Assembly: GCA_050288705.1 (NCBI GenBank)
Contig: JBNKEI010000122.1
Span: 1-64,000, forward strand
Origin: JBNKEI01 sp050288705
GTDB lineage: Bacteria; Myxococcota; Myxococcia; Myxococcales; UBA5297
Direction: 5' to 3'
Length of the DNA stretch: 64,000 bases
In this document: one piece after another, positions 16,551-25,874 of the stretch
How the letters are laid out: every line of letters starts with the position of its first letter
Numbering within the stretch: the first letter of the stretch is position 1
Program-made: the position numbers and the translations under genes
Notes under the pieces: model-generated
Seen by the model: only the letters and a program-made list of their open reading frames with translations
Database searches by the model: none
What the model was told of the DNA's origin: nothing

Positions 16551-19500
16551 TTACTTCTTATCGGCCTTAAAGTTAACGCGCAGCTCAGAAAATCGCTTGC
16601 CTATTGTTCTAGCTATAGGAGTAAAGGCATTTTCATTGCGAACAATGCTAAGATGGTCTCCTTCGACGACATGGGCGGTTAATTTTCCCACGTCTTTTTC
16701 CAGCCAGCCATTATTGGGGAGCCATTCCGGCGAGGGATCGGTTTTTTTTGCGGCCACAAAAAGAAGGGTGTCTACGTTTATAGGGAGAGGATGATACTTG
16801 CGAGCAGCAAGTTCGTAAACTCCATGAATATATCGAGGTCTTTCTATGGAGGGAACCAAACCTCGCCGAGCAATATACAATTGCGCTTTGGCAATACAAG
16901 ATTCATATGTGATTCGAGCTCGTACTTGGTATGCCGATCGGCGCACCCACTGCAGCCCCGGGGAGGCGGAATTTCCGTATGCCCGTGGGTGAAAAGAATC
17001 AAGAATGATTAGAGTTTTTACCTCGATCCCGTTTCTAATCATTAAATGCGCCAAGTGGTAAGCTACTAGCCCGCCGAATGAATGGCCTCCCAATATGCAG
17101 GAGCGGGTTTTATGGATTGCTCTCCATTCGATGAAGCATTGCTCGGCAAGTGATTCTACGGTTTTATGGTGAATAAATTCTCCATCGGAGCCTTGATGCA
17201 CAAATCCATAAAATGCTTGGCCTGAGGGCAGCCAGGGTAGCAGAAATTCATCGGCGCGATCGCCATTAATAAGAAAGAAGGGCAAATTATTGTCGCCTTC
17301 GCGCAATCTGACTAATCCACGGAATGATCCTGAACGTTGGGAAATTATTTGCGGAGGAGCGTCGGTTTTGGTGGAGTCGTTTGTTTGAATTGCCAGTAGA
17401 GAAGCTAGTTTTTTTACCGAATTGAATTCAACAATTTGAGCAATGCCAATGGAAGTTCCCAGACTCTTATTGAGATGCTCGGCAAATTGAACAAGCAATA
17501 AAGATTCCATTCCTTGGCTTTGCAGTGAGCGAATAGGGTCTATGTTGGCGGGAGCAATACCAGAAACATCAGTTAAACAAGCCAGAATTTTATTTTCAAT
17601 ATTGGTTTGCGGGTTTTCGGCGCAGGGTAGGTTAGATTCAGGACTAGAAGTCGAGGATTCTATTTCTGAGGATGGTGGCAAATGTAAATCATCAGAAGGC
17701 GGAGCATCACGCCAATAGCGCTGTCTTTCAAAAGGATAGGTTGGCAGGATTGGCGCGGCAGTTGACAATTCGACTGAATCTATTACTGGCTTCAGCAAAT
17801 CGAGCTCAAAGCCTCGAACCCACAGTCTGGCCGGAGCTCGTTGTAGTTCTTGTGCCGAGTAGGGTTGATTGCCGATTGGCAACAGGGGAATAGCATCTTG
17901 TCGCTGGCGGTTTGCTCGCTGGGAACGCAGCAGAGCGGTAAGTGTTGAACCAGTACCTACCTCGAGAGCCAAGAGCGATTCTTCTCCTAAGCAGCTAATA
18001 GCGCTTGCAAATTGCACGCAGGCTCGCGGTTGGCGTGCCCAAAACTCGCTATCGATTGCCTCGGCGGTGTGCAGCCAAGCGCCGGTTGCCGGGGAAAGGA
18101 TAGGGTTGGTAGGTTTTCGAAACTCCATCCGTTTTAAAATGTCTCCCAGAGGCCTAATAATGGCATCCATGGCGGGGGAGTGTACTGCTACTCGTATAGG
18201 AATGCTTTGGGCAGCGATAGAAAGCTCCCTCAGCTTTTCTCGGAAACCAGTAATTGCCTCGGGCGAGCCACTTACCAAACACAATTTGGGCCCATTAATA
18301 CAGGCAATGCTTACGTTTGAAGGCAAGTGAACAGACAACTCGCCTGGGCAGGCCCTTACAATTAGCGCTGCTCCTGGCCCAGTCTGCTGCATCAGTCGAC
18401 CACGATGATAAACGGCTTGCAGGCAGTCTTCTAGACTGAGAATTCCCGCCAGGTGTGCAGCAGTCCATTCTCCTAAAGAGTGGCCAAGATATCCGGAGGC
18501 TTTAATTTCGTGTCGGGCAAGCCACTGGGCTAAAGCAGTGGAAAAGCAAAAAACCGCTAACTGCGCTCGTGCGTTGTCTTGCTCCAGGTCTTGGGCGTCA
18601 GCTTGAGGGTCTCGAAACCAGGACATGAAATCAAAAGCGGCCAGATCAGAAGCGAGCCGGCATACTTGCTGTAAATCGGCGTCTAGTTCTTTTTCTTGGA
18701 GCAATAACGAGGAGAATTTGCCAGCAGGAAGACTGCCCTGGCCGGGAAGCAAAAAAATGAGACGCGGTTTTCCTTCTAGAGCGCGGCCCGCTATCCCGCA
18801 GGTCATATCTTTTAAACCAGCAATCGCTTCTTTCCAATTTCGCGCGCTTACTACTCGTCGTTCGGAGAATGCTTTTTTGCGAAGGCCTAGAGTGATTGCC
18901 AGGTCTTTTAAAGGGATGCGTCCGCATGCTTTTGACTCTGCCCATTCAGCTAGGTCTAGAGATACACGTTGCAAAGCAGTAGCGGTGCCTGCAGAAACTA
19001 GCAGGGGGAAAGAGGGAGCGTCGTTAATAATTGCAATATCTTCGTGAAATTCTACGGGAACGTCTACCTGGTTGGGAGCAGGTAAGTATTCTTCTAATAC
19101 CACATGGGCATTGGTACCGCCAATTCCGAAGGCGCTCACTCCTGCTCGCCGTGGATGCTGGCGAGAAGGCCAGGCTGCTTTTTCGCGCAAAACATAAAAA
19201 GGGGTAGAATCTAGCCGAAGTTCGGGGTTCGGTAATTGAAAGTGCGCGGTAGGTGGAAAAACGCGATGCTGCAGAGCAAGAATTGAGCGAATTAAGCCGG
19301 CTATCCCGGCGGCAGCATCGAGGTGTCCAATGTTCCCTTTAGCTGACCCCAGACAACAAAAACCATTTTTCTGGGTAGATTGCCGAAACGCCCGAGTTAG
19401 CGCCTCAATTTCGATAGGATCGCCGATGGGGGTTCCTGTTCCGTGCCCCTCAACATACTCGATAGTGGCCGCATCTATATTGGCCAAAGTATGAGCAGTA

Positions 19501-20417
19501 GTTATGACCTCCGCTTGTCCTTGCACACTGGGCGCGGCGTAGCTGACTTTGGTGTGACCATCGTTATTAATAGCCGCGCCGCGAATTACTGCGAGAATGG
19601 GGTCTCCATCATTTTCCGCATCAGCTAGTCGTTTTAAAAGTACCGCTCCCGCGCCATTCGAAAACACCGTTCCGCAGGCGCGATGATCATAAGGGCGGCA
19701 CACTCCATCTCGCGAAGCAATGGAACCTTCTTGAAAAAAATAGCCATGATTTTGAGGTAAAGCAATGCATACTCCTCCCGCCAGCGCCAAGTCTACTTCA
19801 AAATTCAATAGACTTTGCACTGCTAAGCAAACCGTTACCAGCGAAGTAGAACAAGCGGTTTGTACATTAATGGCCGGTCCGCGCAAATTAAATTTATAGG
19901 CGGTTCGGCTAGGTAAAAAAGCCGGATCATTGTGCACCATTAGGGCAAATGACTGCGGTCGATTCATGCGTAAAAAGTCTTCTAATGAGGCGCGATTGGG
20001 AATGAGGTTGCTATAAAGATAATTAGATAAAAAACTACCTGCCCAAACCCCAACAATATAATCATGCTGTTGGTGCGCATAGCCGCCGCGTTCCAAAGCT
20101 TCCCAGGCGATTTCTAGCCATATACGTTGCTGGGGATCAAGAAGCGAGGCCTCGGCGGGGGTTAAATCAAAAAAAGATGCATCGAAATGCTCAACGTTGG
20201 AAAGAATACCCCGTGCACGGAGGTAGTTTTTCATTTCTGCTGAAGAAACCTTGGGAGCGGGTTCCAAGTCATTATCACGAGTTATGGCATCATGTCCGTT
20301 TTCGATAAGGCTCCAAAAGCTTTCTATGTTGGAAGCGCCGGGAAAGCGCCCGGACATGGCGATAATAGCAATTGCTTGTTCACGTTCAGAAGATGGCATG
20401 TGAGAAGTATGGCTCAT
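16551..20417 (-). CDS. Single-module type I polyketide synthase, KS-AT-ACP-TE
   Basis: This protein has 1288 residues. The ketosynthase (about 14-445) has the catalytic triad Cys189 (TACSTS), His325 (EGHGTGT) and His365 (KGNIGHL). The acyltransferase (about 553-830) has GHSLGE with Ser647, and AVHS (His746) at the specificity site; this is closest to malonyl-type HAFH, but not canonical. The post-AT linker LPTYPFERQRYW precedes an ACP (about 940-1010) with Ser972 in GMESL. The C-terminal type I thioesterase (about 1040-1275) has GGHSFGG (Ser1113) and a late GDHLSIV histidine. There is no KR, DH or ER, so the extension would leave a beta-keto group. The ATG overlaps the asnB-like stop by one base (TAATG), giving translational coupling. 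Confidence 0.93.
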   Translation of the reverse strand: MSHTSHMPSSEREQAIAIIAMSGRFPGASNIESFWSLIENGHDAITRDNDLEPAPKVSSAEMKNYLRARGILSNVEHFDASFFDLTPAEASLLDPQQRIWLEIAWEALERGGYAHQQHDYIVGVWAGSFLSNYLYSNLIPNRASLEDFLRMNRPQSFALMVHNDPAFLPSRTAYKFNLRGPAINVQTACSTSLVTVCLAVQSLLNFEVDLALAGGVCIALPQNHGYFFQEGSIASRDGVCRPYDHRACGTVFSNGAGAVLLKRLADAENDGDPILAVIRGAAINNDGHTKVSYAAPSVQGQAEVITTAHTLANIDAATIEYVEGHGTGTPIGDPIEIEALTRAFRQSTQKNGFCCLGSAKGNIGHLDAAAGIAGLIRSILALQHRVFPPTAHFQLPNPELRLDSTPFYVLREKAAWPSRQHPRRAGVSAFGIGGTNAHVVLEEYLPAPNQVDVPVEFHEDIAIINDAPSFPLLVSAGTATALQRVSLDLAEWAESKACGRIPLKDLAITLGLRKKAFSERRVVSARNWKEAIAGLKDMTCGIAGRALEGKPRLIFLLPGQGSLPAGKFSSLLLQEKELDADLQQVCRLASDLAAFDFMSWFRDPQADAQDLEQDNARAQLAVFCFSTALAQWLARHEIKASGYLGHSLGEWTAAHLAGILSLEDCLQAVYHRGRLMQQTGPGAALIVRACPGELSVHLPSNVSIACINGPKLCLVSGSPEAITGFREKLRELSIAAQSIPIRVAVHSPAMDAIIRPLGDILKRMEFRKPTNPILSPATGAWLHTAEAIDSEFWARQPRACVQFASAISCLGEESLLALEVGTGSTLTALLRSQRANRQRQDAIPLLPIGNQPYSAQELQRAPARLWVRGFELDLLKPVIDSVELSTAAPILPTYPFERQRYWRDAPPSDDLHLPPSSEIESSTSSPESNLPCAENPQTNIENKILACLTDVSGIAPANIDPIRSLQSQGMESLLLVQFAEHLNKSLGTSIGIAQIVEFNSVKKLASLLAIQTNDSTKTDAPPQIISQRSGSFRGLVRLREGDNNLPFFLINGDRADEFLLPWLPSGQAFYGFVHQGSDGEFIHHKTVESLAEQCFIEWRAIHKTRSCILGGHSFGGLVAYHLAHLMIRNGIEVKTLIILDSFHPRAYGNSASPGLQWVRRSAYQVRARITYESCIAKAQLYIARRGLVPSIERPRYIHGVYELAARKYHPLPINVDTLLFVAAKKTDPSPEWLPNNGWLEKDVGKLTAHVVEGDHLSIVRNENAFTPIARTIGKRFSELRVNFKADKK

Positions 20418-22396
20418 TATTCAACTAAAATGTTAATGGTACGCAAAGAAGTGGGGGTACATTGATTAATGCGTGGATGGCGACAATGGTGGGCTATTAA
20501 TTGAGTTGAGAGCATAAAGCAGAAAAGCATGTTGTCGCGGTAACCAACGTTTTCGGGTGCTCCTTTTGCGAATTTAACCAGAAAGCGGTCCACCATGCGC
20601 GGTTCAAAAATGCCTGCTGAAGCAATGGAAGCAGGGCTGAGGTAATCGCTGGCCATGGCGCCTAATTTTCCTTTAGAAAAGAAAGCCTTCAAATCAGGCG
20701 CCTGATATGGCTGTTTAGGGCGGTCGACAATACCCGGCGGTAAATGGGGACGAAATGCTTGGCGTAATAAATGTTTTTGCGAAAGCATGGGCATTTTAAG
20801 TCGGTCAGGAAGATGAAACGCCCAATCGACCACAGTGTGATCTAGAAAAGGGAAGCGTCCCTCTATGCCGTAAGCAAGACTCATACGATCGCCTTGTGAA
20901 GATAGTAAATATCCGTCCAGCAAGGTGCGCATTTCCAAAAATTGATGTTTCTGCAACGTGCTCCACTGCGACCACGAAGAAGGTAGAATAGCTTCTATAT
21001 GGTTGGTCAAGTAATTATTGTCGACCGGGAACCGTAGGTCAGAACGCAAGTAGTTGACCACCGCTCGGTTGTTGTGAACACGCATGTTAAGCCCTAAAAG
21101 GGCATTGTTATACGAATCCAAAAAGCCTTCATAAAACATGCGCATTAAGCCGAATTGCTTACTGTTACTATAATGAGCTAAATGAGGATAAAGAGTTCGA
21201 ATTAATTGGGGTCGTAATCGCGAGTGTGGTTGTTTAGACCAGAATTGTAGAAGTTTTAATTCTTTGAAAGCGTCGTATCCCCAAAGAATTTCGTCTGCTC
21301 CTTCACCAGTGAGCACCACCCGAATTTCCGATTGGCGTACGTGCTGGGCTAGCAATAATAGAGGAACTGGCGCAGTGCGAAAAACTGGGCGCTCGCCATG
21401 CCAAATTGCTTTTTCAAAGTTCTTTTCAATATCAGCGTATTTAATACACCTAGAAAAACGATCGGTTTTAAGGCGGTCGGCTGCTAAAAGCTGAAAGTGC
21501 GATTCATCAAATTGGGGGTCAGCAAAGGCTATCGAAAAAGTTTTAAAGCGATCGGTACATAGTTTATCTGTAAGCAAAGATATTGCCGAGGAGTCAATTC
21601 CTCCACTTAAATAGGCCCCAACCGGTACGTCACTGCGCAAACGCAACGATACTGCTTGACTAAGACGACTAACTAGCTCGGCTTGGGCCGATTCAATGTT
21701 GTGAGGAACAACTCCTCGGAAGGAACTTCCCAACTCATAAAAACGAACGACATAGGGGGGTTGCTCAGGCCGAAAAATAACTCCGGTGCCTGGCTCAATG
21801 GAGTGTACGTCTTGATATACTGTACGATCATTCAAAGTATTCCAAAATAGACCATGCTCGACAAGCGCGGATGGGTTCAGATTACGCCCTAAACCCGGTA
21901 CTGCGTCGAAGGCTTTAATTTCTGAGGTGAACCAGAGAGTTCCTTCCCACTGGCGGTAAAATAAGGGGCGTACTCCAAAACGATCACGGGCAGCTAGAAG
22001 GATTTGACGGGCAGCATCCCAAAACAAAAAGGCAAATTGGCCGTTGAATTTCTCTAAGGCCTTTAGTCCCCAGTGCGCCAAAGAGCGCAGCAACACTTCG
22101 GTGTCGCTTTGAGTTTTAAAAACCAATCCCTCCCGCTCTAGTTCTTCACGAATTTCCAGATAGTTAAAGATTTCGCCGTTAAACGATAGGGCGTAGTGAT
22201 CAGCAACCATTGGTTGGTGACCTTCGGCAACGTCAATAATAGAGAGACGCACATGCCCTAATCCAATTTGGGGAGTGGCGTAGGTTCCCCAGGCATCCGG
22301 ACCGCGATGTTGAATGCAGGCGAGCATCTTTTCCAAGTGTGCTCTGCGCTCTCTCGGATGCCAATCACCACCAAAAATGCCAGCAACTCCGCACAT
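20417..22396 (-). CDS. Asparagine-synthase-like glutamine amidotransferase in the PKS/NRPS locus
   Basis: This 659-residue protein has two domains. The class II glutaminase has its nucleophile Cys2 (MCGVAGIFGG), RLSIID, and FNGEIFNYLE. The synthetase domain has the ATP-pyrophosphatase loop SGGIDS (264-269), TGEGADEILWGY and SLAYGIEGRFPFLD. AsnB enzymes amidate aspartate, but many relatives in biosynthetic loci amidate carboxyls on peptides, polyketides or uronic acids, and beta-lactam synthetases are cousins. The intact Cys2 indicates real glutaminase activity, so amide formation is likely. It is coupled to the PKS by a one-base stop/start overlap. Housekeeping asparagine synthesis is the alternative, but context argues against it. 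Confidence 0.88.
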   Translation of the reverse strand: MCGVAGIFGGDWHPRERRAHLEKMLACIQHRGPDAWGTYATPQIGLGHVRLSIIDVAEGHQPMVADHYALSFNGEIFNYLEIREELEREGLVFKTQSDTEVLLRSLAHWGLKALEKFNGQFAFLFWDAARQILLAARDRFGVRPLFYRQWEGTLWFTSEIKAFDAVPGLGRNLNPSALVEHGLFWNTLNDRTVYQDVHSIEPGTGVIFRPEQPPYVVRFYELGSSFRGVVPHNIESAQAELVSRLSQAVSLRLRSDVPVGAYLSGGIDSSAISLLTDKLCTDRFKTFSIAFADPQFDESHFQLLAADRLKTDRFSRCIKYADIEKNFEKAIWHGERPVFRTAPVPLLLLAQHVRQSEIRVVLTGEGADEILWGYDAFKELKLLQFWSKQPHSRLRPQLIRTLYPHLAHYSNSKQFGLMRMFYEGFLDSYNNALLGLNMRVHNNRAVVNYLRSDLRFPVDNNYLTNHIEAILPSSWSQWSTLQKHQFLEMRTLLDGYLLSSQGDRMSLAYGIEGRFPFLDHTVVDWAFHLPDRLKMPMLSQKHLLRQAFRPHLPPGIVDRPKQPYQAPDLKAFFSKGKLGAMASDYLSPASIASAGIFEPRMVDRFLVKFAKGAPENVGYRDNMLFCFMLSTQLIAHHCRHPRINQCTPTSLRTINILVE

Positions 22397-22414
22397 AGTT
22401 TTGCTCGCGCGCCA

Positions 22415-22444
22415 AAAGTGATATGAACAACACTATATCACTTT
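22415..22444. promoter_or_regulatory. Inverted repeat just upstream of the amidotransferase gene
   Basis: AAAGTGATAT (22415-22424) and ATATCACTTT (22435-22444) are exact complements separated by 10 bp. With one bulged base the arms extend to CC/GG. The repeat begins 18 bp before the ATG, so it could be an operator or an mRNA hairpin near the ribosome site. Confidence 0.5.
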
Positions 22445-22580
22445 GGAAATTGCCAGAAGTGCAAAGAAGTTGATTGCAAAGAAGTTGATCGTGTGGCGCT
22501 AAGACTGCGGGCAAAAGGGGCCGACGTAAAAAACTGTATTGCCAATGCGCACAATACGTTTTTTCAGGGCTATTTTGTTC

Positions 22581-24062
22581 TTAAGGATTGTTTACTCGGC
22601 AATCAGAACGCTTTAGCCCTTCCGAAGTTTCAATAGAAGCTTTTCCGACAGTGTTCGGATTTGCCGAATCAAATCTCACTAACACTGATGCTTCATGTCT
22701 GTTACGTTGAAAAATCGAAGTAGAGCGTAATTTTTGCGGCAAGCGGGGATCGTAAAAACGAAATTGCACATCATCTGCGTCTAGATCGCTGCCTGGAGTG
22801 GCCACGGTGAATCCTTTGTTTACATTTAAACAAGACGCAGCGATTGTCTTCACAAGCTGATTTGATTGTTCAGAAAGCAAACGTCCATGATTCAATTCTG
22901 CCCTAGTGATTACGATATTGCCCACAACCGAAACTAATCCGGTTGCCACACCCGCCAGTAGTAGGCTGGATTTCTGTAATCTACTACGCATTGGAAACCA
23001 TGCGGAAAATCGATTCAGGCCAAAAGCGGCGGCGCCGAAAAGTCCAATTAGCGGGTACATGTACCTACTCTCGGGAAGTCCACCTAATACCAGTACCGGA
23101 AAAATTCCTATTAGACTGGTCAGTATTAGCAGTTGGCCTGTTCTGGTTTGAATTGCTGATGCAAGAATTACTGTTAGTAGAAGACCGGTAGCAATTGCAC
23201 ATGATGCCATTACCCAACTTGGTAATGATAGCTTGAGCGCTCCCGCAGTAACTGGATAAGCAATGCTCAATAAATAACTTAAAAATCGCTTTATGATGTA
23301 CCCTAGTTCCACGACGGCATTATCGCGATGAGGGTCATAAATCGCGGTTACTTCCCATGCTAAGAAAGTCATAATTGGAGCAAGCGCTAATCCGCTCACC
23401 ATTAGTCGCTTCTCAAGCGAAAATGGCTTGAAGCCTACGGCGTCAGCAAAGAACCAAGTAATGAGCAAGATAAATATGCCACCCCATATTCCATCGGTTT
23501 TGGTTAAGCAAGCACCCCATAGGGTGACCATAGAAAGAAGCAACCAAGGCCATCGAGAACTACGCCACTGCAAGAAAGCGCATCCAGACAAGATTGACAA
23601 TAGCAACGCCCACATGTGCGGGGATGCACATGGTCTGCTCCAGGCCTCAACTGGTCCGGCGGTAATTAATCCGAATAGAGCGGCGAAAACAACCCCTAGG
23701 GTGCGGGCGCCCATTTGAAGTAATAAAACCGCCAGTGCGGTTACAGTAAGTACATGGCCAAAAAAATCAATAATGTGATGGACAGCCATATTGTCGCCAG
23801 CAATAGCGAAATGCAGCCGGTATGCCTGAACTTCTAGTGGCAGAGGATTGGTATGATTTGCCCAGTCATAATAAGGACCACCAAAGTTGAGTTTGTCTTC
23901 CTGAGCATCGGCCCACCATTGATAATCCCAAGACCAGAAACCAGCTTTAGCTGCCAACGGCATCATAAGCAAAAGAGCAGCGCCCAAAATAATGGCTCCC
24001 GCATGCCATAAAAACCGGTCAGGTGTGGAATTCTGCGTATTTTCCCCAGCATGATTATTCAT
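22581..24062 (-). CDS. Polytopic membrane protein, possible GT-C-like glycosyltransferase
   Basis: I start at the ATG at 24062, preceded by AAGGTGA at good spacing, giving 493 residues; an upstream in-frame start at 24134 has a poorer site. About ten or eleven hydrophobic segments are visible. A first periplasmic loop after the first helix carries WSWDYQWWADAQEDK. The C-terminal 100 residues are soluble. Acidic residues in the first loop and the helix count resemble GT-C (dolichol- or polyprenol-sugar dependent) transferases. I cannot identify a signature motif, so the function is uncertain. It lies between the PP-loop and asnB-like genes on the same strand, with gaps of 266 and 184 bp, so it may have its own promoter. 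Confidence 0.6.
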   Translation of the reverse strand: MNNHAGENTQNSTPDRFLWHAGAIILGAALLLMMPLAAKAGFWSWDYQWWADAQEDKLNFGGPYYDWANHTNPLPLEVQAYRLHFAIAGDNMAVHHIIDFFGHVLTVTALAVLLLQMGARTLGVVFAALFGLITAGPVEAWSRPCASPHMWALLLSILSGCAFLQWRSSRWPWLLLSMVTLWGACLTKTDGIWGGIFILLITWFFADAVGFKPFSLEKRLMVSGLALAPIMTFLAWEVTAIYDPHRDNAVVELGYIIKRFLSYLLSIAYPVTAGALKLSLPSWVMASCAIATGLLLTVILASAIQTRTGQLLILTSLIGIFPVLVLGGLPESRYMYPLIGLFGAAAFGLNRFSAWFPMRSRLQKSSLLLAGVATGLVSVVGNIVITRAELNHGRLLSEQSNQLVKTIAASCLNVNKGFTVATPGSDLDADDVQFRFYDPRLPQKLRSTSIFQRNRHEASVLVRFDSANPNTVGKASIETSEGLKRSDCRVNNP

Positions 24063-24328
24063 AGGATCACCTTCCCAATTTGAGTTTGGATTGCGTAATA
24101 GATCTGAGGTGTTAATGAGATATTTCTTTGGCAAAGGAAAAAATGTAACAATTGCAATAAATGTTTCTTATTTCTAGTTTGTCGACTATCGCAAACTGGC
24201 TTTCGCTGCTGATTGGATTTTTTCCGGGTATTATAAATAGCTGCCTGGTGGTTTATGGTACGCCAGGTAACTGCATGTGTGCCAATTAATGCAGACAGAT
24301 GATTTGTCAGTGCATTATGCTGCTTGAA

Positions 24329-25354
24329 TTACCTTATGCCTAAAATGCGCTGATCCTCTAAAGAAAGCCCCAGTTTTTCCGCCAAAACGGGAAGCATGTG
24401 CTTGGGCTGGTTTTGGATTTTTTCCAATGCCTCTTTGCGGGACATTAGATCTTTGCGAATTAGTTGACTGAGTTCAAATTCGTAAGGATTGTATCCATAC
24501 CGCCGATAATGTACGTAGTTATTGAAGGTATTTAATGTGCAGTTTGAAGAGCAACCGTCAACGTCTTGAGGCTGCTCCCAGCCCAGATTTTTAATCTGGG
24601 AGATTATTTCTTTTTCGGTAATATTTTCTAGGCATAGTAAATTAATGTTATGAGGATAGGACTCTACCTTGTCGAGGACATGGTCAGGAATGCCATAGTA
24701 GTCATTAACCTCGTTGCCTACTGCTTGATACAATCGTTCCAGGCTTTTTTTTCTGCTATCCGCAAAAAACCGAAAATGATTGCGGTAGATTATTCCGTTG
24801 GTAGGTATTTGGCCAAGCGTAAATCCTGCCAGAATAAAAGGAATTTTTTTCTCTAAAGCCATTCTTAAAGCGGTAGTATTCACTAATGAAATGCAAGAAT
24901 TGCATCCCGAAGAAATGCGCATTTGGCTTTTTTCGCTATAAATGGGTAATAACGCGGAAGCGCGAATTACTGCGCTCATAAAACTAAAAGAAGGGCGAAC
25001 GGTTATGTGGTCTACTCCCAGGGAATCTACCACTGTCCGAATATTGGAAAAAGTTTGCTGCGGAATAAATCCATTATCCAGTGTGAAAGAAAGCACCTTG
25101 AGACCATAGTGTTTCACCGCTAGTCTCAATGTGTAAGAGCTATCTTTACCGCCACTATTGCACAAAATAGCGTCATATGGTCGAGTTTTCTGGGAAAAAA
25201 ACTCTGCCACCTGTGAACGCGCGCGTTCAAGTGCGGTTTGTTCGCTAGAAAAATAAATGGTATCTCGGCAAAAACTACACTTGCCAGTTTCGTCAAAAGT
25301 GATCCCTGGAACTTTGTCTGATAGTATGCAGAAACTGCAGCGTTGTGCAGCCAT
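24329..25354 (-). CDS. PP-loop ATPase related to N-acetyl sugar amidotransferases (WbpG-like) or thiolation enzymes
   Basis: This 341-residue protein has an N-terminal zinc ribbon, Cys6/Cys9 and Cys26/Cys29, in the pattern CxxCxxxxxxPGITFDExGxCxxC. That pattern resembles WbpG/PseA-type sugar amidotransferases. The PP-loop NSGGKDSS (66-73) follows, which adenylates a carbonyl before attack by ammonia or a sulfur donor. A second CxxC (Cys151, Cys154) and a late DGCSSNC could bind metal or an Fe-S cluster, as in thiolation enzymes such as TtuA. Its ATG overlaps the upstream ACP stop by one base (TAATG), so it is coupled to a carrier protein, unusual for a sugar enzyme. Amidation or thioamidation of an ACP-bound acyl group is a plausible inference. 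There are no HisH/HisF-like partners nearby. Confidence 0.72.
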   Translation of the reverse strand: MAAQRCSFCILSDKVPGITFDETGKCSFCRDTIYFSSEQTALERARSQVAEFFSQKTRPYDAILCNSGGKDSSYTLRLAVKHYGLKVLSFTLDNGFIPQQTFSNIRTVVDSLGVDHITVRPSFSFMSAVIRASALLPIYSEKSQMRISSGCNSCISLVNTTALRMALEKKIPFILAGFTLGQIPTNGIIYRNHFRFFADSRKKSLERLYQAVGNEVNDYYGIPDHVLDKVESYPHNINLLCLENITEKEIISQIKNLGWEQPQDVDGCSSNCTLNTFNNYVHYRRYGYNPYEFELSQLIRKDLMSRKEALEKIQNQPKHMLPVLAEKLGLSLEDQRILGIR

Positions 25355-25659
25355 TATTCCTCTCTCAGTGTTCGTATTACGATGAAATTGGCCATTTTGT
25401 TCATGGAACCAAAAGCTTCGCGGGTCATGTCCTGTTCACCAATTTTCATGCCAAACTTTTGTTCAATAAAAACAGTAATTTCTGTCAGACCAAAAGAATC
25501 AATGATTCCTTGATCGATGAGCGATTCGTCCATGTTGATGTCACTGGTTTCCACATTGAAGTTTCGGGTGACAAACAGGGTGAGCTCATTGCGTATTTGG
25601 TCAAAAAAATTTTTCTTATCAGTGGTTTCCGCTGTTAGGTATTGATTCATAAAAACCAA
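25354..25659 (-). CDS. Free-standing acyl/peptidyl carrier protein
   Basis: This protein has 101 residues from a TTG at 25659, which has AAAGGA four bases upstream; an ATG at 25650 would give 98 residues with wider spacing. The carrier motif DQGIIDSFGLTEI contains the Ser that would take 4'-phosphopantetheine. The acidic helix and predicted four-helix layout fit a discrete ACP. It is the first gene of the leftward arm of the NRPS/PKS locus. Likely role: carrying a starter acyl or amino-acyl group to be modified by the PP-loop enzyme, then passed to the NRPS. Confidence 0.88.
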   Translation of the reverse strand: MVFMNQYLTAETTDKKNFFDQIRNELTLFVTRNFNVETSDINMDESLIDQGIIDSFGLTEITVFIEQKFGMKIGEQDMTREAFGSMNKMANFIVIRTLREE

Positions 25660-25767
25660 TTCGTCCTTTAAATATGTAGGAACTAGGTAAAATTATTGGT
25701 TGTCCCGATCAGTTTTTTCTATGGTACAGCAATATTCCGCAGTCATGCAATGCGAGATGTCAGTACA

Positions 25768-25787
25768 ATCATGTTTACAAACATGAT
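25768..25787. promoter_or_regulatory. Near-perfect 20-bp palindrome between the two NRPS/PKS arms
   Basis: ATCATGTTT and AAACATGAT (9-bp exact arms, AC centre) form a 20-bp dyad in the 215-bp divergent intergenic region between the ACP and NRPS starts. It has the shape of an operator for a dimeric regulator. No regulator gene is present in the locus. Confidence 0.55.
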
Positions 25788-25874
25788 AAGAAAGCAAGAA
25801 CGAACGATCGAGAATTTGAAAACTTTCATATCATCGAATGACACCTGCCTCAAAAATGGCGTACTTTATTGCCT

